Assembly: GCA_050485485.1 (NCBI GenBank)
Contig: JBJHBM010000009.1
Coordinates: 1-64,000 of the forward strand
Source: WHSO01 sp050485485
Lineage (GTDB): Bacteria > Pseudomonadota > Alphaproteobacteria > SMXQ01
DNA: 64,000 nucleotides
Reading direction: 5' to 3'
The stretch's first letter is position 1. Every line of letters starts with the position of its first letter. Both the position numbers and the translations under genes were made by a program. This document shows, piece by piece, positions 8,373 through 17,338 of this stretch. The notes below the pieces were generated by a model that saw nothing but the letters and a program-made list of their open reading frames with translations, was not told where the DNA came from and searched no databases.

Positions 8373-10155
8373 CGTCAGCCTCATCTTCCGCGCGGTGGAC
8401 CGGGCCTCGGCCGTGGTGCGGCGCGTCAACAGCGCGCTCCAGCTCAACCAGGCGCAGGTGCGCGGGCTGGCGGCGGCGCACCGTCACGGCGCGCTGGCCC
8501 TCGGCGCGGTCACGAGCGGCGTGGGGGCGCTCGCGGCGGCGGCCGGTGCGGGCGTCGGCACGCGCTACCTCGGCAACCTCGAGGAGCGGATCGTCCGGCT
8601 CGGCATCCAGGCGAACCGGACGGACGGAGAGATCATCAGGCTCAAGGACGACATCTTCGCGCTGGCGCAGAACCCAGACATCCGCGTCAACCCTGACGAG
8701 CTGATCGCGGCCGTCGAGCAGATCGTCGAAAAGACGGGCGACCTCGACCTCGCCCGCGACAATATCCAGACGATCGCGCTCGCCATGCAGGCGGCGGGCG
8801 CCGCCGGCCAGGATGCCGGCGCCATGGTCGCGGACATGATGGAGAAGTTCGGCCTCCGCGACCCGAAGGAGTTCCTGGATACACTCGACTTGCTTGTGCG
8901 CCAGGGGAAGGAAGGATCGTTCACGCTGCGGAACCTCGCGGCGCTCGGCAACCGAGTCACCGCCGCCTATGCCAACACCGGGCGCACCGGCGCCGTGGCC
9001 GCCCGCGAGATGGGGGCTATCCTCCAGATGGTGCGCCGCACCACCGGCTCGGCCGAGGAGGCCGCCACGGCCTTCGAGCGGATGCTTTCGACCATCACCA
9101 TCGACAAGATCGACGAGCTGCAGAAGCGCGGCATCCAGCTGTTCGACCCGGAGAAGCTCAAGGAAGGCGTGAAGGAGTTCCGGTCGATCCCAGACGTGAT
9201 CAAGGAGATCATTCGGGCGACCGGGGGCGACGCCCAGAAGCTCGGCCAGGTGTTTGACATCCGCTCAATGCGCGCGCTCTCCGCTTTCGCGATCGAGTTC
9301 AGGCGCACGGGAGGATTCGAGTCCTTCGATCGCTTCCTCGCCATGCACGGCGACGGCGCCGAGCTGATGCGCGATTCGGCGCGTGCTGCGGGGACCTTCA
9401 ACGCGGGGCTGCAGAATCTCGGCACCACCATCAAGCGGCTGACCGACGATCGCTTGACATCCTGGCTGCAGCGCCTCAACGCCGTGCTCAACGCGGTTTC
9501 GACGAGCCGCGCGGCGGGGACGCTGTTCGACGTCGCCATCGGCCTGGCCGGTCTCGCCATCGCGGCGCGCGTGGTGCGTCCGATCTGGAGCCTCGTCATG
9601 GCCGCGAAAGGGCTGGTCGTGTTCTCGGGCATTCCCGGGCTCATCGGCGGCTTCATCCTGGCGTTGCGCGCGGGCTATCCGGTGGTTCAAGCCTTCAACC
9701 TGGCGCTCCGCGCCAACCCGATCGGCGCCGTGATCACGGCCCTCACACTGCTCGCCTCGGCCGCCTGGATGATCTACGAGAACTGGCAGCCGATCTCGAC
9801 CTGGTTCACGGGCCTTTGGGACGGCTTCAAGAAAACTGTCGCGCGCGGCGTCCTGTGGATACTGGAGCGCGTTGCCTCCCTCGGAAAGGTACTGCCGGGC
9901 GCGGCGCGGCGCGTGCTCGGGCTCGACGCGATCGACGACGAGATTGAGAAGCGTCGCCGCGAGCTGCGGCCGCAAGGCGCCGCCATCACGCCGGCAGCGG
10001 GCGCCGCTGCCGCGGCCGGACGAGATTCCGAGTTCAAGGGACAGCTCCACATCCGGATCGACAGCGACGGGCGCCCGCAGGTGCGCGCCCTGCGTTCCGA
10101 CAACCGGAACATCGGGCTCGACGTCGACGCGGGCCTCGTGATGGGGACCCCGTGA
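8359..10155 (+). CDS. Tail tape measure protein (Mu gp42-like)
   Basis: 598 residues. The N-terminus LIFRAVDRASAVVRRVNSALQ is typical of tape measure proteins. The first ~330 residues match the TP901-type domain, with coiled-coil-forming helices. A strongly hydrophobic stretch at about residues 387-475 is the segment thought to insert into the host membrane. It sets tail length and is ejected first. At ~600 residues the tail would be short to medium. The start lies inside the chaperone extension. Confidence 0.9.
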   Translation: MANLNVSLIFRAVDRASAVVRRVNSALQLNQAQVRGLAAAHRHGALALGAVTSGVGALAAAAGAGVGTRYLGNLEERIVRLGIQANRTDGEIIRLKDDIFALAQNPDIRVNPDELIAAVEQIVEKTGDLDLARDNIQTIALAMQAAGAAGQDAGAMVADMMEKFGLRDPKEFLDTLDLLVRQGKEGSFTLRNLAALGNRVTAAYANTGRTGAVAAREMGAILQMVRRTTGSAEEAATAFERMLSTITIDKIDELQKRGIQLFDPEKLKEGVKEFRSIPDVIKEIIRATGGDAQKLGQVFDIRSMRALSAFAIEFRRTGGFESFDRFLAMHGDGAELMRDSARAAGTFNAGLQNLGTTIKRLTDDRLTSWLQRLNAVLNAVSTSRAAGTLFDVAIGLAGLAIAARVVRPIWSLVMAAKGLVVFSGIPGLIGGFILALRAGYPVVQAFNLALRANPIGAVITALTLLASAAWMIYENWQPISTWFTGLWDGFKKTVARGVLWILERVASLGKVLPGAARRVLGLDAIDDEIEKRRRELRPQGAAITPAAGAAAAAGRDSEFKGQLHIRIDSDGRPQVRALRSDNRNIGLDVDAGLVMGTP

Positions 10156-11420
10156 TGGCCTGGCGTGAGACCTTGAGGCCGGGGAGCTTCCGGGGTGTTC
10201 CGTTCTTCGTGCGGGATACCGCCAACGAAGGCGGGCGGCGCCTTGTGGAGCACGCGTTCGCGGGCCGCGACGAGCCGTTCAACGAGGACCTCGGCCGGGC
10301 CGCCCGCGGCTTCCAGGTCGAAGCCTACGTCCTCGGCGAGCGCTACATGGCGGCGCGCGACGCGCTCCTCACGGCGCTCGAGGAAGCCGGCCCCGGCAAG
10401 CTGATCCACCCGTGGCGCGGCGAGATCGACGTGGTGGTGCGGGACTACCGCCAGAGCGAGACCACGGCCGAGGGCGGGATGGCCCGGTTCTCGATCGCGT
10501 TCCGCGAGCAGGGCGCGAATCTCTACCCGCGCGCCTCGTCGAACACGCGCTCGGTCGTGCGCGCCGAGACGGATGGCACCATCGCCGCCGCCGGCACGCG
10601 ATTCGAGGACGTGTTCGAGGCCGTCTCGCAGCCTGGCTTCATCGCCGAGTCGGCCGTATTCACGACCATCCGAGCGGCCGATGCGATGCTGCGCCAGGCG
10701 CGCCGCCTGATCACGGAGCCGGCGGCACTGGCGCGGTTCGCCCGCGACGTGGCCGGCCTCAAGAACAACGCGGCGTCTCTGGTCGCCAGCCCCGGAGATT
10801 TCTTCGGCCGCGTCTCGGGCACCATACGCGGGCTCGCCGACATGTCCTTCGCCGCGGGCCTGCCGCTGGCCGGCGTCGCGTCCGGCGCGGGCTCGCCCGG
10901 GGGGCGCGCCGGCGCAGCACTCTCCGGGCTGCAGGACTTCGGCGACACGCTCGACCCGGTGCCGGCGACGACACCTGCCCGTGCGACCGAGGGCGCCAAC
11001 CAGACGGCCCTCGCCGACGCCATCGCGGACGTCTCTGCCGCCGAGGAGGCTCGCCTTGCCAGCGCGCTCGAGTTCGACAACGCGTCCGACGCGCGCCGCT
11101 ATCGTGATGCGCTCGCGGAGCGCCTCGCGGCCCGTGCCGCGCGCGCCGGCGACATCGGTGCCGGCGATCTGCATGCGGCCATGACGGGCTTGCGGGCCGC
11201 CACGACGCACCACCTCACAAGGCTCGCGCGCGGGCTGCCGTCGGTCCGCCTGATGGAGCCAGCCGCCACCGAGCCGGCGCTCGCGATCGCCAACCGCCTG
11301 TACGGCGACGATCCCTCGGAGGTCGCGTCGCGCGCCGCCGACATCGTCCTGCGCAACCGCGTGCGCCACCCGGGCTTCGTGCCCGGCGGACGGCCGCTGG
11401 AGGTGGTGGCGAATGGGTGA
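10155..11420 (+). CDS. DNA circularisation / tail protein gpN (Mu gp43)
   Basis: 421 residues from ATG 10155, which overlaps the tape measure TGA (TGATG); GTG 10152 would add one residue. The first ~110 residues (LRPGSFRGVPFFVRDT, then ARGFQVEAYVLGERY and LIHPWRGEIDV) are the Mu gpN N-terminal domain, structurally related to tail-hub proteins. The remainder is Ala-rich and helical. It belongs to the central baseplate ring linking tube to hub. Confidence 0.9.
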   Translation: MAWRETLRPGSFRGVPFFVRDTANEGGRRLVEHAFAGRDEPFNEDLGRAARGFQVEAYVLGERYMAARDALLTALEEAGPGKLIHPWRGEIDVVVRDYRQSETTAEGGMARFSIAFREQGANLYPRASSNTRSVVRAETDGTIAAAGTRFEDVFEAVSQPGFIAESAVFTTIRAADAMLRQARRLITEPAALARFARDVAGLKNNAASLVASPGDFFGRVSGTIRGLADMSFAAGLPLAGVASGAGSPGGRAGAALSGLQDFGDTLDPVPATTPARATEGANQTALADAIADVSAAEEARLASALEFDNASDARRYRDALAERLAARAARAGDIGAGDLHAAMTGLRAATTHHLTRLARGLPSVRLMEPAATEPALAIANRLYGDDPSEVASRAADIVLRNRVRHPGFVPGGRPLEVVANG

Positions 11421-12450
11421 CCTGGTTCTCACGGTCGATGGCCGCGACTACGGCGGTTGGCAGGAGGTGCGGGTCACGCGCGCGATGGACACCGCCGCAG
11501 GCACCTTCGAGATCGCGGCGGCCGAGCGTTGGCCCGGGCGCCAGCAGGACTTCTCGCTGGCCCCGGGCGACCCCTGCGAGGTGCGGCTCGGGGGCACCCT
11601 CGTGATCCGAGGGTATGTCGACGACGCGGAGCCCGGATACACCGGCCGCAGCCACGAGCTGCGGATCGCCGGCCGCGATGCCACCGGCGACCTGGTGGAC
11701 TGCTCGGCGGACTTCCCCGGCGGCCAGTGGAAGGGCAAGACCGCGCGCGAAATCGCGGTCGATCTCGCGCGGCCGTTCGGCATCCAGGTGCACGCCGAAG
11801 TGCCGGACGGCGACCCTTTCGGCACCTTTGCGCTCGAGCAGGGCGAGACCGCGTGGGAGGCGATCGAACGCGCGTGCCGGCAGCGCGCCATCCTGCCGAT
11901 GTCCGACGGCGCGGGAGGCCTGCTGCTGACCCGCGCTACAGCGTCGCGAAAGGCCGTCACGGCGCTGGTTCACGGCCAGAACATCCTGGAAGCCCGCGCC
12001 GTCTATTCGATGCGCGAGCGGTTCCGCGACTACCTCGTGAAGGGCCAGCGGCCGGGCGACGACAACACCTGGCCGGGCGCCAACACGCCTACCGGTGCGG
12101 CGACGGACGCGCGGGTGCGTCGCGCGCGCAAGCTGATCGTGATCGCCGAGAGCCCAGGGGACGGCGCGAAGCTGACAGAACGTGCCTTGTGGGAAGCGCG
12201 GGTGCGCGCCGGCAGGTCGCGCCAGGCGACGATCGTCGTCCACGGGTGGCGCCAAACGCCCGACGGGGCGCTGTGGCTACCCAACCTTCTGGTCGACGTG
12301 CGTGATCCGTGGCTCGCCATCGACGCCGAGCTTCTGATCTCGGCCGTCGCCTACACGCGCGGGCCGGCTGGGACACGCGCGGAGATCACCGTGGTGGGGC
12401 CTGGCGCCTTCGACCTGGTCGAGCGCCGCGAGGAGGAACCGGGATGGTGA
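11413..12450 (+). CDS. Baseplate hub protein gpP (Mu gp44)
   Basis: 345 residues. LVLTVDGRDYGGWQEVRVTRAMD and later ELRIAGRDATGDLVDCSA are hallmark sequences of Mu gpP, the trimeric hub equivalent to T4 gp27 and P2 gpD. It joins the tube to the spike encoded next. The start overlaps gpN by 8 bases and the stop overlaps gp45 by 7 bases. Confidence 0.92.
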   Translation: MGDLVLTVDGRDYGGWQEVRVTRAMDTAAGTFEIAAAERWPGRQQDFSLAPGDPCEVRLGGTLVIRGYVDDAEPGYTGRSHELRIAGRDATGDLVDCSADFPGGQWKGKTAREIAVDLARPFGIQVHAEVPDGDPFGTFALEQGETAWEAIERACRQRAILPMSDGAGGLLLTRATASRKAVTALVHGQNILEARAVYSMRERFRDYLVKGQRPGDDNTWPGANTPTGAATDARVRRARKLIVIAESPGDGAKLTERALWEARVRAGRSRQATIVVHGWRQTPDGALWLPNLLVDVRDPWLAIDAELLISAVAYTRGPAGTRAEITVVGPGAFDLVERREEEPGW

Positions 12451-13037
12451 CCGGCATGCAGCGCGCCGTCGCAAAGCTCACCGCTCCGCTCCGCTCGCGG
12501 ATCGCCAACATGCTGGCGCGCGGCATCGTGCGTCTCGTCTCATCCGGAGCCGGGATGCAGCATCTTCAGGTCGATCTGATGGCCGGCGAGACCCGCGACG
12601 GGGCGGAGCATTTCGAGTCCTACGGCTTTACCTCCCGCCCGCACCCTGGCGCCGAGTGCTTCGTCGCGTTTCCCTTCGGTTCGCGCGACCACCCGATCGT
12701 GCTGGTGGCCGCCGACCGCCGCTACAGGCTGAAAGGGCTGGGCGCGGGCGAGGTCGCGCTCTACGACGATCTCGGACAGAAGATCGTGCTCCACCGCGAC
12801 CGGGTCGAGCTCTCTTCGCCGGGGCGCGTCGTCGTCCAGGCGCCGGCGGTGGACGTCGTCGCGGGTGCCGTCGACGTGCAGGCACAGACGGTCAAGATCG
12901 CCGGCGACGACGTCACGCTCGGTGGCGAGGGCGGTGCCGCGCTGGCGCGCGTGGGGGACATGGTCGAGATCGGCGCGGGCTCGTCCGCCGGGCAATGGCC
13001 GATCGTATCCGGGTCGAACAAGGTGAGTGCGGCATGA
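12444..13037 (+). CDS. Baseplate spike protein (Mu gp45)
   Basis: 197 residues from ATG 12444, chosen because a perfect AGGAGG lies at 12431-12436. The N-terminal OB-fold-like part contains HLQVDLMAGETRDGAEHFESYGFTS-type sequence and GSRDHPIVLVAADRRYR. The C-terminal half is a run of beta-repeats (VVVQAPAVDVVAGAVDVQAQ), as expected for the triple-stranded beta-helix that pierces the host membrane. I do not see the HxH iron-binding tip motif found in some spikes. Confidence 0.88.
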   Translation: MVTGMQRAVAKLTAPLRSRIANMLARGIVRLVSSGAGMQHLQVDLMAGETRDGAEHFESYGFTSRPHPGAECFVAFPFGSRDHPIVLVAADRRYRLKGLGAGEVALYDDLGQKIVLHRDRVELSSPGRVVVQAPAVDVVAGAVDVQAQTVKIAGDDVTLGGEGGAALARVGDMVEIGAGSSAGQWPIVSGSNKVSAA

Positions 13038-13501
13038 CCGACCTGCGCACCGCCATGATAGGGCCCGACGACGTGATCGACCTGGTGCGGCGCGGCGCCA
13101 CCATCGACGAGGACGGGTCGATCCGCACGGCCGTTCTGCTCTCCCTCTTCACGGACAGGCGCGCGGCGCCCGATGACGAGCTGCCGGAAGGTGCTGCTGG
13201 CGATCGCCGCGGGTGGTGGGGCGACGCGCTCCCGGCTGCCGGTCCGGACGGAGCGCCTGCCGAGCGCGACCGTATCGGCTCGAGGCTGTGGCTTCTGGCG
13301 CGCGCCAAACAGACGCGCGAGACGCTGAACCGCGCCGTCACCTATGCCCGCGAGTCCCTCCAGTGGCTCGTGGACGACGGCCACGCCGCCGCCGTCGACG
13401 TCTCCGCCACATGGGCGGCGACGGGGGTTCTGGTGCTCACGGTGACGATCCGCGGGCTTCCCGACGAATCCCTACAGGCGGTCTTCGAGATCGACGTTTG
13501 A
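13034..13501 (+). CDS. Baseplate wedge protein, GP46 family (Mu gp46)
   Basis: 155 residues. The C-terminal half (LLARAKQTRETLNRAVTYA, then LQWLVDDG) matches the Mu gp46 / T4 gp25-like sheath initiator of the baseplate wedge. The start ATG overlaps the gp45 stop. The order gp45-gp46-gp47-gp48 is exactly that of Mu. Confidence 0.88.
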   Translation: MTDLRTAMIGPDDVIDLVRRGATIDEDGSIRTAVLLSLFTDRRAAPDDELPEGAAGDRRGWWGDALPAAGPDGAPAERDRIGSRLWLLARAKQTRETLNRAVTYARESLQWLVDDGHAAAVDVSATWAATGVLVLTVTIRGLPDESLQAVFEIDV

Positions 13502-13522
13502 ACCATGCTTGAGGTCCGTTGA

Positions 13523-14584
13523 ATGCCCTTCACCCGCCCCACGCTCCAGCAGCTCGTCGAGCGCGCGATCGCCGACATCGAGGCGAATCTGCCGGGCGCC
13601 GACGCCCGGGTGAGGCGGTCGAACCTCAACGTGCTCGCGCGTCTTCACGCCGGCGGGCTGCACGGCGTTTACGGCTACCTCGACTGGCTCGCGCGCCAAA
13701 TTCCCTGGGACACGGCCGAGGCGGAATTCATCGAGCGGTGGGCGTCGATCTGGGGAGTTGCCCGCCTGGCCGCGACCTTCGCCGGCGGCGAGGTTGCCTT
13801 CGGTGGGAGCGACGGCGCCCAGATACCTGCCGGGACGGAGCTGCGCTCGGTCACGGGCATCGTCTACCGCACCGATGCGCTCGCGGTGGTCGCCGGCGGG
13901 ACGGCCATCGCTGCCGTCACGGCCGCCACGCCGGGCGCTGCCGGCGACGCGGAGCCCGGCGTACAGCTCGCGACCGTGGCGGCGATCGCCGGCGTCGATT
14001 CGCAGGCCGTCGTCACGGCCGGTGGTCTCACCGGCGGCAGCGACGCCGAAACCGATGCGAGCCTGCGCGCCCGGCTTCTGGCGCGCATCCAGGAGCCCCC
14101 GCACGGCGGCGCGGACTTCGACTATGTCGCCTGGGCGCGCGAGGTGCCGGGCGTGACGCGGGCCTGGTGTTTACCGTTGCACCTGGGGCTCGGGACCGTC
14201 GGGGTCACCTTCGTCATGGATGACAAGGATGGCACCATCATCCCGGACGGCACCGAGGTCGAAACCGTCCAGGACTATATCGACGCGCGGCGGCCGGTGA
14301 CGGCGGACGTGACGGTGTTCGCTCCGACTGCTGTCCCGCTCGACCTCGAAATCGAGCTGATGCCGGACACGGCCGAGGTGCGCGCCGCGGTCGTTGACGA
14401 GCTTTCGGACCTGCTGCGCCGCGAAGCGGAGCCGGGCGCCACCATCCTGATCTCACATATCCGTGAGGCCATCTCGATCGCGCAGGGTGAGACCGACCAC
14501 GTCCTGGTGTCGCCCGCCGCCAACGTCGGCCACGAGCCCGGCGAGATCGCGGTGCTCGGCACCATCACCTGGGCGGGACACTGA
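13523..14584 (+). CDS. Baseplate J family protein (Mu gp47)
   Basis: 353 residues. The N-terminal PTLQQLVERAIADIEANLPGAD and the central GTEL, GGSDAETDASLRARLLARI, PPHGGADFDYVAWAREVPGV sequence are signatures of Mu gp47 / P2 gpJ / T4 gp6 wedge proteins. It forms the inner ring of the baseplate that triggers sheath contraction. A GAGG ribosome site lies about 10 bases upstream of ATG 13523. Confidence 0.94.
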   Translation: MPFTRPTLQQLVERAIADIEANLPGADARVRRSNLNVLARLHAGGLHGVYGYLDWLARQIPWDTAEAEFIERWASIWGVARLAATFAGGEVAFGGSDGAQIPAGTELRSVTGIVYRTDALAVVAGGTAIAAVTAATPGAAGDAEPGVQLATVAAIAGVDSQAVVTAGGLTGGSDAETDASLRARLLARIQEPPHGGADFDYVAWAREVPGVTRAWCLPLHLGLGTVGVTFVMDDKDGTIIPDGTEVETVQDYIDARRPVTADVTVFAPTAVPLDLEIELMPDTAEVRAAVVDELSDLLRREAEPGATILISHIREAISIAQGETDHVLVSPAANVGHEPGEIAVLGTITWAGH

Positions 14585-14586
14585 TC

Positions 14587-15186
14587 GTGGCGACGGCCGA
14601 GGAATACTTCCGTCAGCTGCAGGGGCTTCTGCCTCCCGGCGAGGCTTGGCCGCGCGACGAGGATACGACTCTCGGCCGCCTGCTGCGCGCGATGGCGGTC
14701 GAGCTCGCACGCGTCGACGCGCGCAGCAACGACTTGATCCAGGAGGCCGACCCGCGCACGACAACTGCGCTGCTGCCGGAATGGGAGCGGGTTACGGGCC
14801 TGCCCGACGATTGTGTCGGCCCCGGCACCACGCTGCAGGAACGCCGCGCGATGCTCGTGCGGAAGCTCACCAGCATCGGCGGTCAATCGCGCGCGTTCTT
14901 CATCGACACGGCGGCGGCGCTCGGGTTCGACATCTCGATCACCGAGTTCAGGCCGTTTCGCGTCGGCCGCTCGGCTGCCGACGACGCGCTGTGCGGCCAC
15001 GACTGGATCTTTGCCTGGCGCGTCGAGGGGCCCGAGACGACGATCGTCCATTTCAGGACGGGCCAATCCACAGTCGGGGAGCCCCTTCGGAGCTGGGGGA
15101 ACACGCTGCTGGAGTGCGTCATGACGCGACTCAAGCCGGCCCACACCATCGTGCAGTTCGCATATCCGGAAGCGGAGGAGGAATAG
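14587..15186 (+). CDS. DUF2313 / YmfQ family tail protein (Mu gp48)
   Basis: 199 residues starting at GTG 14587, two bases after the gp47 stop. The LQGLLPPGEAWPRD N-terminus and the EADPRTTTALLPEWERVTGLPD motif are diagnostic of the DUF2313 family. The protein joins the outer baseplate wedge to the tail fibres. It is followed 3 bp later by the tail fibre gene. Confidence 0.9.
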   Translation: MATAEEYFRQLQGLLPPGEAWPRDEDTTLGRLLRAMAVELARVDARSNDLIQEADPRTTTALLPEWERVTGLPDDCVGPGTTLQERRAMLVRKLTSIGGQSRAFFIDTAAALGFDISITEFRPFRVGRSAADDALCGHDWIFAWRVEGPETTIVHFRTGQSTVGEPLRSWGNTLLECVMTRLKPAHTIVQFAYPEAEEE

Positions 15187-15189
15187 CGC

Positions 15190-16161
15190 ATGTATCGCAT
15201 CGACAACGACACCGCCGCCGAGGTGCTGCCGGCACCGACCGAGCCCGGGCCTAAGCCGGACGGTTATTTTACCGGCGGCAACCCGCAGACGGGGACACCG
15301 GCGACCATCGTCGACGCCGAGTGGGCCAACATGATCCAGGAAGAGATCGCCAACGTCATCGAGGCCGCCGGCGGGACGCTCGATAAGGCGGAAAATTCCC
15401 AGCTGTTTCAAGCCGTCGCCTCACTGATCATCGCGGCGATGCCGGAGGTGCCTCCGTCCGCGTCGCTGCTGGGCTCCCGCAACATGCTGGTGACCAATGA
15501 CAACGCTTCGCCCGCCAGCAAGCTGACGGTTATGGCTGACGAGGTCGTGGTGAAAGATGCCGGCGGAGAGCCGCACCTTTTGACCGGTGTGGATGTTGCG
15601 ATAGATATGGCGCTTTCCGGCGCTGGCGGGCTGGACACGGGGATCGAAGGATCAAGCCGCTTCTATTACGGCTGGGTGATCTGGAACGGCACCAATGTCA
15701 GCGCAGTAGCATCCGAGAGCGCAACGTCCCCGACGATGCCTTCGGGCTACACGCACAAGGCGCTCGTCACGGCTGTCTATAATGACGGGTCCAGCAATTT
15801 TAGGCGCTTCTTCCAGCGCGACAATTTCATTCAGGCCGCCGAGTCGTGGCAGTTGGTTGCGGGCGGTACCGCAACCAGCCGAACCTCTGTCGGGCTCTCG
15901 GCTTTCGTACCGCCGGCCTCGCGACGGGTCGCGGTGGAAATGCAGCGCTCCACGCCTGCATCAGCCGGACAGGTGACCGCCACGCTGTTTACGCGAGACG
16001 ACAGCACAGCGGGTGCCCTTAATGCCGTCGCCTTCAGCACCGGGGCTGCGCAGTCGAACTTCGTCTGGGGCCAGCTGATGATGGAGACCGCACAGACTTT
16101 TTATTATCTGCAATCAGCCGGCGGCTCCACGGACATCTGGCTCCGTGGCTTCTATCTGTGA
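15190..16161 (+). CDS. Tail fibre protein
   Basis: 323 residues. The first ~80 residues (YRIDNDTAAEVLPAPTEPGPKPDGYFTGGNPQTGTPAT, then DAEWANMIQEEIANVI) form the conserved baseplate-attachment domain of short Mu/P2-like fibres. The rest is beta-rich, Ser/Thr/Ala-rich and unlike the standard Mu fibre, as expected for the host-recognition part. The 3' half has visibly lower GC than its neighbours, a sign of separate history. The fibre is short compared with Mu S. Confidence 0.82.
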   Translation: MYRIDNDTAAEVLPAPTEPGPKPDGYFTGGNPQTGTPATIVDAEWANMIQEEIANVIEAAGGTLDKAENSQLFQAVASLIIAAMPEVPPSASLLGSRNMLVTNDNASPASKLTVMADEVVVKDAGGEPHLLTGVDVAIDMALSGAGGLDTGIEGSSRFYYGWVIWNGTNVSAVASESATSPTMPSGYTHKALVTAVYNDGSSNFRRFFQRDNFIQAAESWQLVAGGTATSRTSVGLSAFVPPASRRVAVEMQRSTPASAGQVTATLFTRDDSTAGALNAVAFSTGAAQSNFVWGQLMMETAQTFYYLQSAGGSTDIWLRGFYL

Positions 16162-16171
16162 GGATTTAGAT

Positions 16172-16510
16172 ATGGCCTATGCAATCAATGAAACCGGTGG
16201 CTGGCGGACAATAAACAGCCCGGATGACGTGCTGTCTGGAGAAACTTTCAGCGCGGAGCAGCCACAGGTTGTTGAGCTCCCGTCGCCCCGCGTTCTCACA
16301 TACGCCGAGTTTGAGGACCGCTTCACTGACGAGGAAGCGGATGCCATCGCCGCCCTGTCCTTGCAGAATGGGGCCATTCATCGGGTGGTGACACGGGCGG
16401 CAGCGTCCAACGCCATCGACCTGGACAGTGAGCGAATGGCTCTGTTCATGGGCGCCCTGGTCCAGGCAGGGATTATCACCGAAGGTCGTGCAGCGGAAAT
16501 TGTTGCATGA
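16172..16510 (+). CDS. Probable tail fibre assembly or accessory protein
   Basis: 112 residues from ATG 16172, which has a GAGGA ribosome site 7-8 bases upstream; an upstream in-frame start at 16145 lies inside the fibre gene. The N-terminus AYAINETGGWRTINSPDDV resembles the opening of small fibre-partner proteins, followed by an acidic helical region (YAEFEDRFTDEEADAIAAL). Position right after the fibre suggests a chaperone role. No catalytic motif is visible. Confidence 0.55.
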   Translation: MAYAINETGGWRTINSPDDVLSGETFSAEQPQVVELPSPRVLTYAEFEDRFTDEEADAIAALSLQNGAIHRVVTRAAASNAIDLDSERMALFMGALVQAGIITEGRAAEIVA

Positions 16511-16881
16511 GGTGGTGGGGCCTCTTCGCCACCGTGCTGTTCGCCGTCGCGCTTGCGCTTGCGTTCTGCGCGCCGGCGGGCGCGCAGGTGCAGCCGACGC
16601 CCGAAGAGCGCGCGCGGCTGCGGGCCTGGATTCCAGTGAGCTGCTGCGTCACCTCGGACGCGCTGCCGGCCGGTACTGGCTGCTGCTTTGAGATCGCACC
16701 CGCGGAGGTCGAGGCGCTACCGGACGGCCGTTGGCGCGTCAAGGCCACGGGCCAGGTGGTGCCGGCCAGCCCGTCGCGGGACGGGCGGTGGTGGCGCTGC
16801 GCCTGCGATCGTATCGCGGACAGGTGGGTCGTGTGGCGCGGTGCGGACACCCGCTGTCTGTTCGTATTTCAGGGGCTCTAG
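16507..16881 (+). CDS. Secreted cysteine-rich phage protein of unknown function
   Basis: 124 residues. A clear signal peptide (RWWGLFATVLFAVALALAFCAPAGA, cleavage about residue 26) is followed by a small domain with two Cys pairs (SCC near 46-48, GCC near 58-60) and two more Cys near WRCACD, suggesting disulfides in the periplasm. The start overlaps the previous stop (ATGA). I do not recognise the family. Its place after the tail fibre, outside the Mu core, suggests a lysogenic-conversion or exclusion role, but that is inference. Confidence 0.6.
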   Translation: MRWWGLFATVLFAVALALAFCAPAGAQVQPTPEERARLRAWIPVSCCVTSDALPAGTGCCFEIAPAEVEALPDGRWRVKATGQVVPASPSRDGRWWRCACDRIADRWVVWRGADTRCLFVFQGL

Positions 16882-16883
16882 CA

Positions 16884-17231
16884 ATGATCGCCACAAAGCG
16901 GAAGACACGCGTGCGGCCGATGCGCCGGGTCGAGACGATCCTGGAGATCGACCAGCCCGGCGACTTCGCCTGGTACACCGTCGACGGGCGCGGCGACGTG
17001 ACCGGGCGGCCGTCGCGGGGCGAGCGGCCGACGCACCTGTGGTTTGCCGCAACCGACAAGAGCCTGCGCCGCGTCTGCATCGCGCCTTATGTCGGCGAGA
17101 AGGGCAGCACGCACGAATGGGATGGTGACATCGAGCGGCCGACCCTCGGCCGCCCGCTCGAGCTGCGCGACGACATGGGCCTGCGCATCTGGCGCGGCCG
17201 AATCGCGAAGGGGGAGATGATCGATGGGTGA
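16884..17231 (+). CDS. Small phage protein of unknown function
   Basis: 115 residues, basic N-terminus (ATKRKTRVRPMRR), then a beta-rich body. The pattern in which GDIERPTLGRPLEL precedes a Gly-rich end vaguely recalls the PTL-x-PS element of DUF6527 phage proteins, but the zinc-binding cysteines are absent, so this is not a firm call. It starts two bases after the preceding stop, in the same run of phage genes. Confidence 0.5.
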   Translation: MIATKRKTRVRPMRRVETILEIDQPGDFAWYTVDGRGDVTGRPSRGERPTHLWFAATDKSLRRVCIAPYVGEKGSTHEWDGDIERPTLGRPLELRDDMGLRIWRGRIAKGEMIDG

Positions 17232-17338
17232 TGCCCGCGACACCAACCATCCGGCGGGTTGCAGGCGCCACCAGGTTCCTTTCATAATCCAGCTTCCGCA
17301 GCGGCGCCCCACGCCGGTGCCTTCGGGGGAGGGGGAAA

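Noticed and set aside
9774..11432. Long minus-strand open frame over the tail genes
   Set aside because: Composition is Arg/Ala/Gly/His-rich, there is no family motif, and the plus-strand tape measure and gpN genes fit known Mu proteins throughout. High GC produces such antisense frames.
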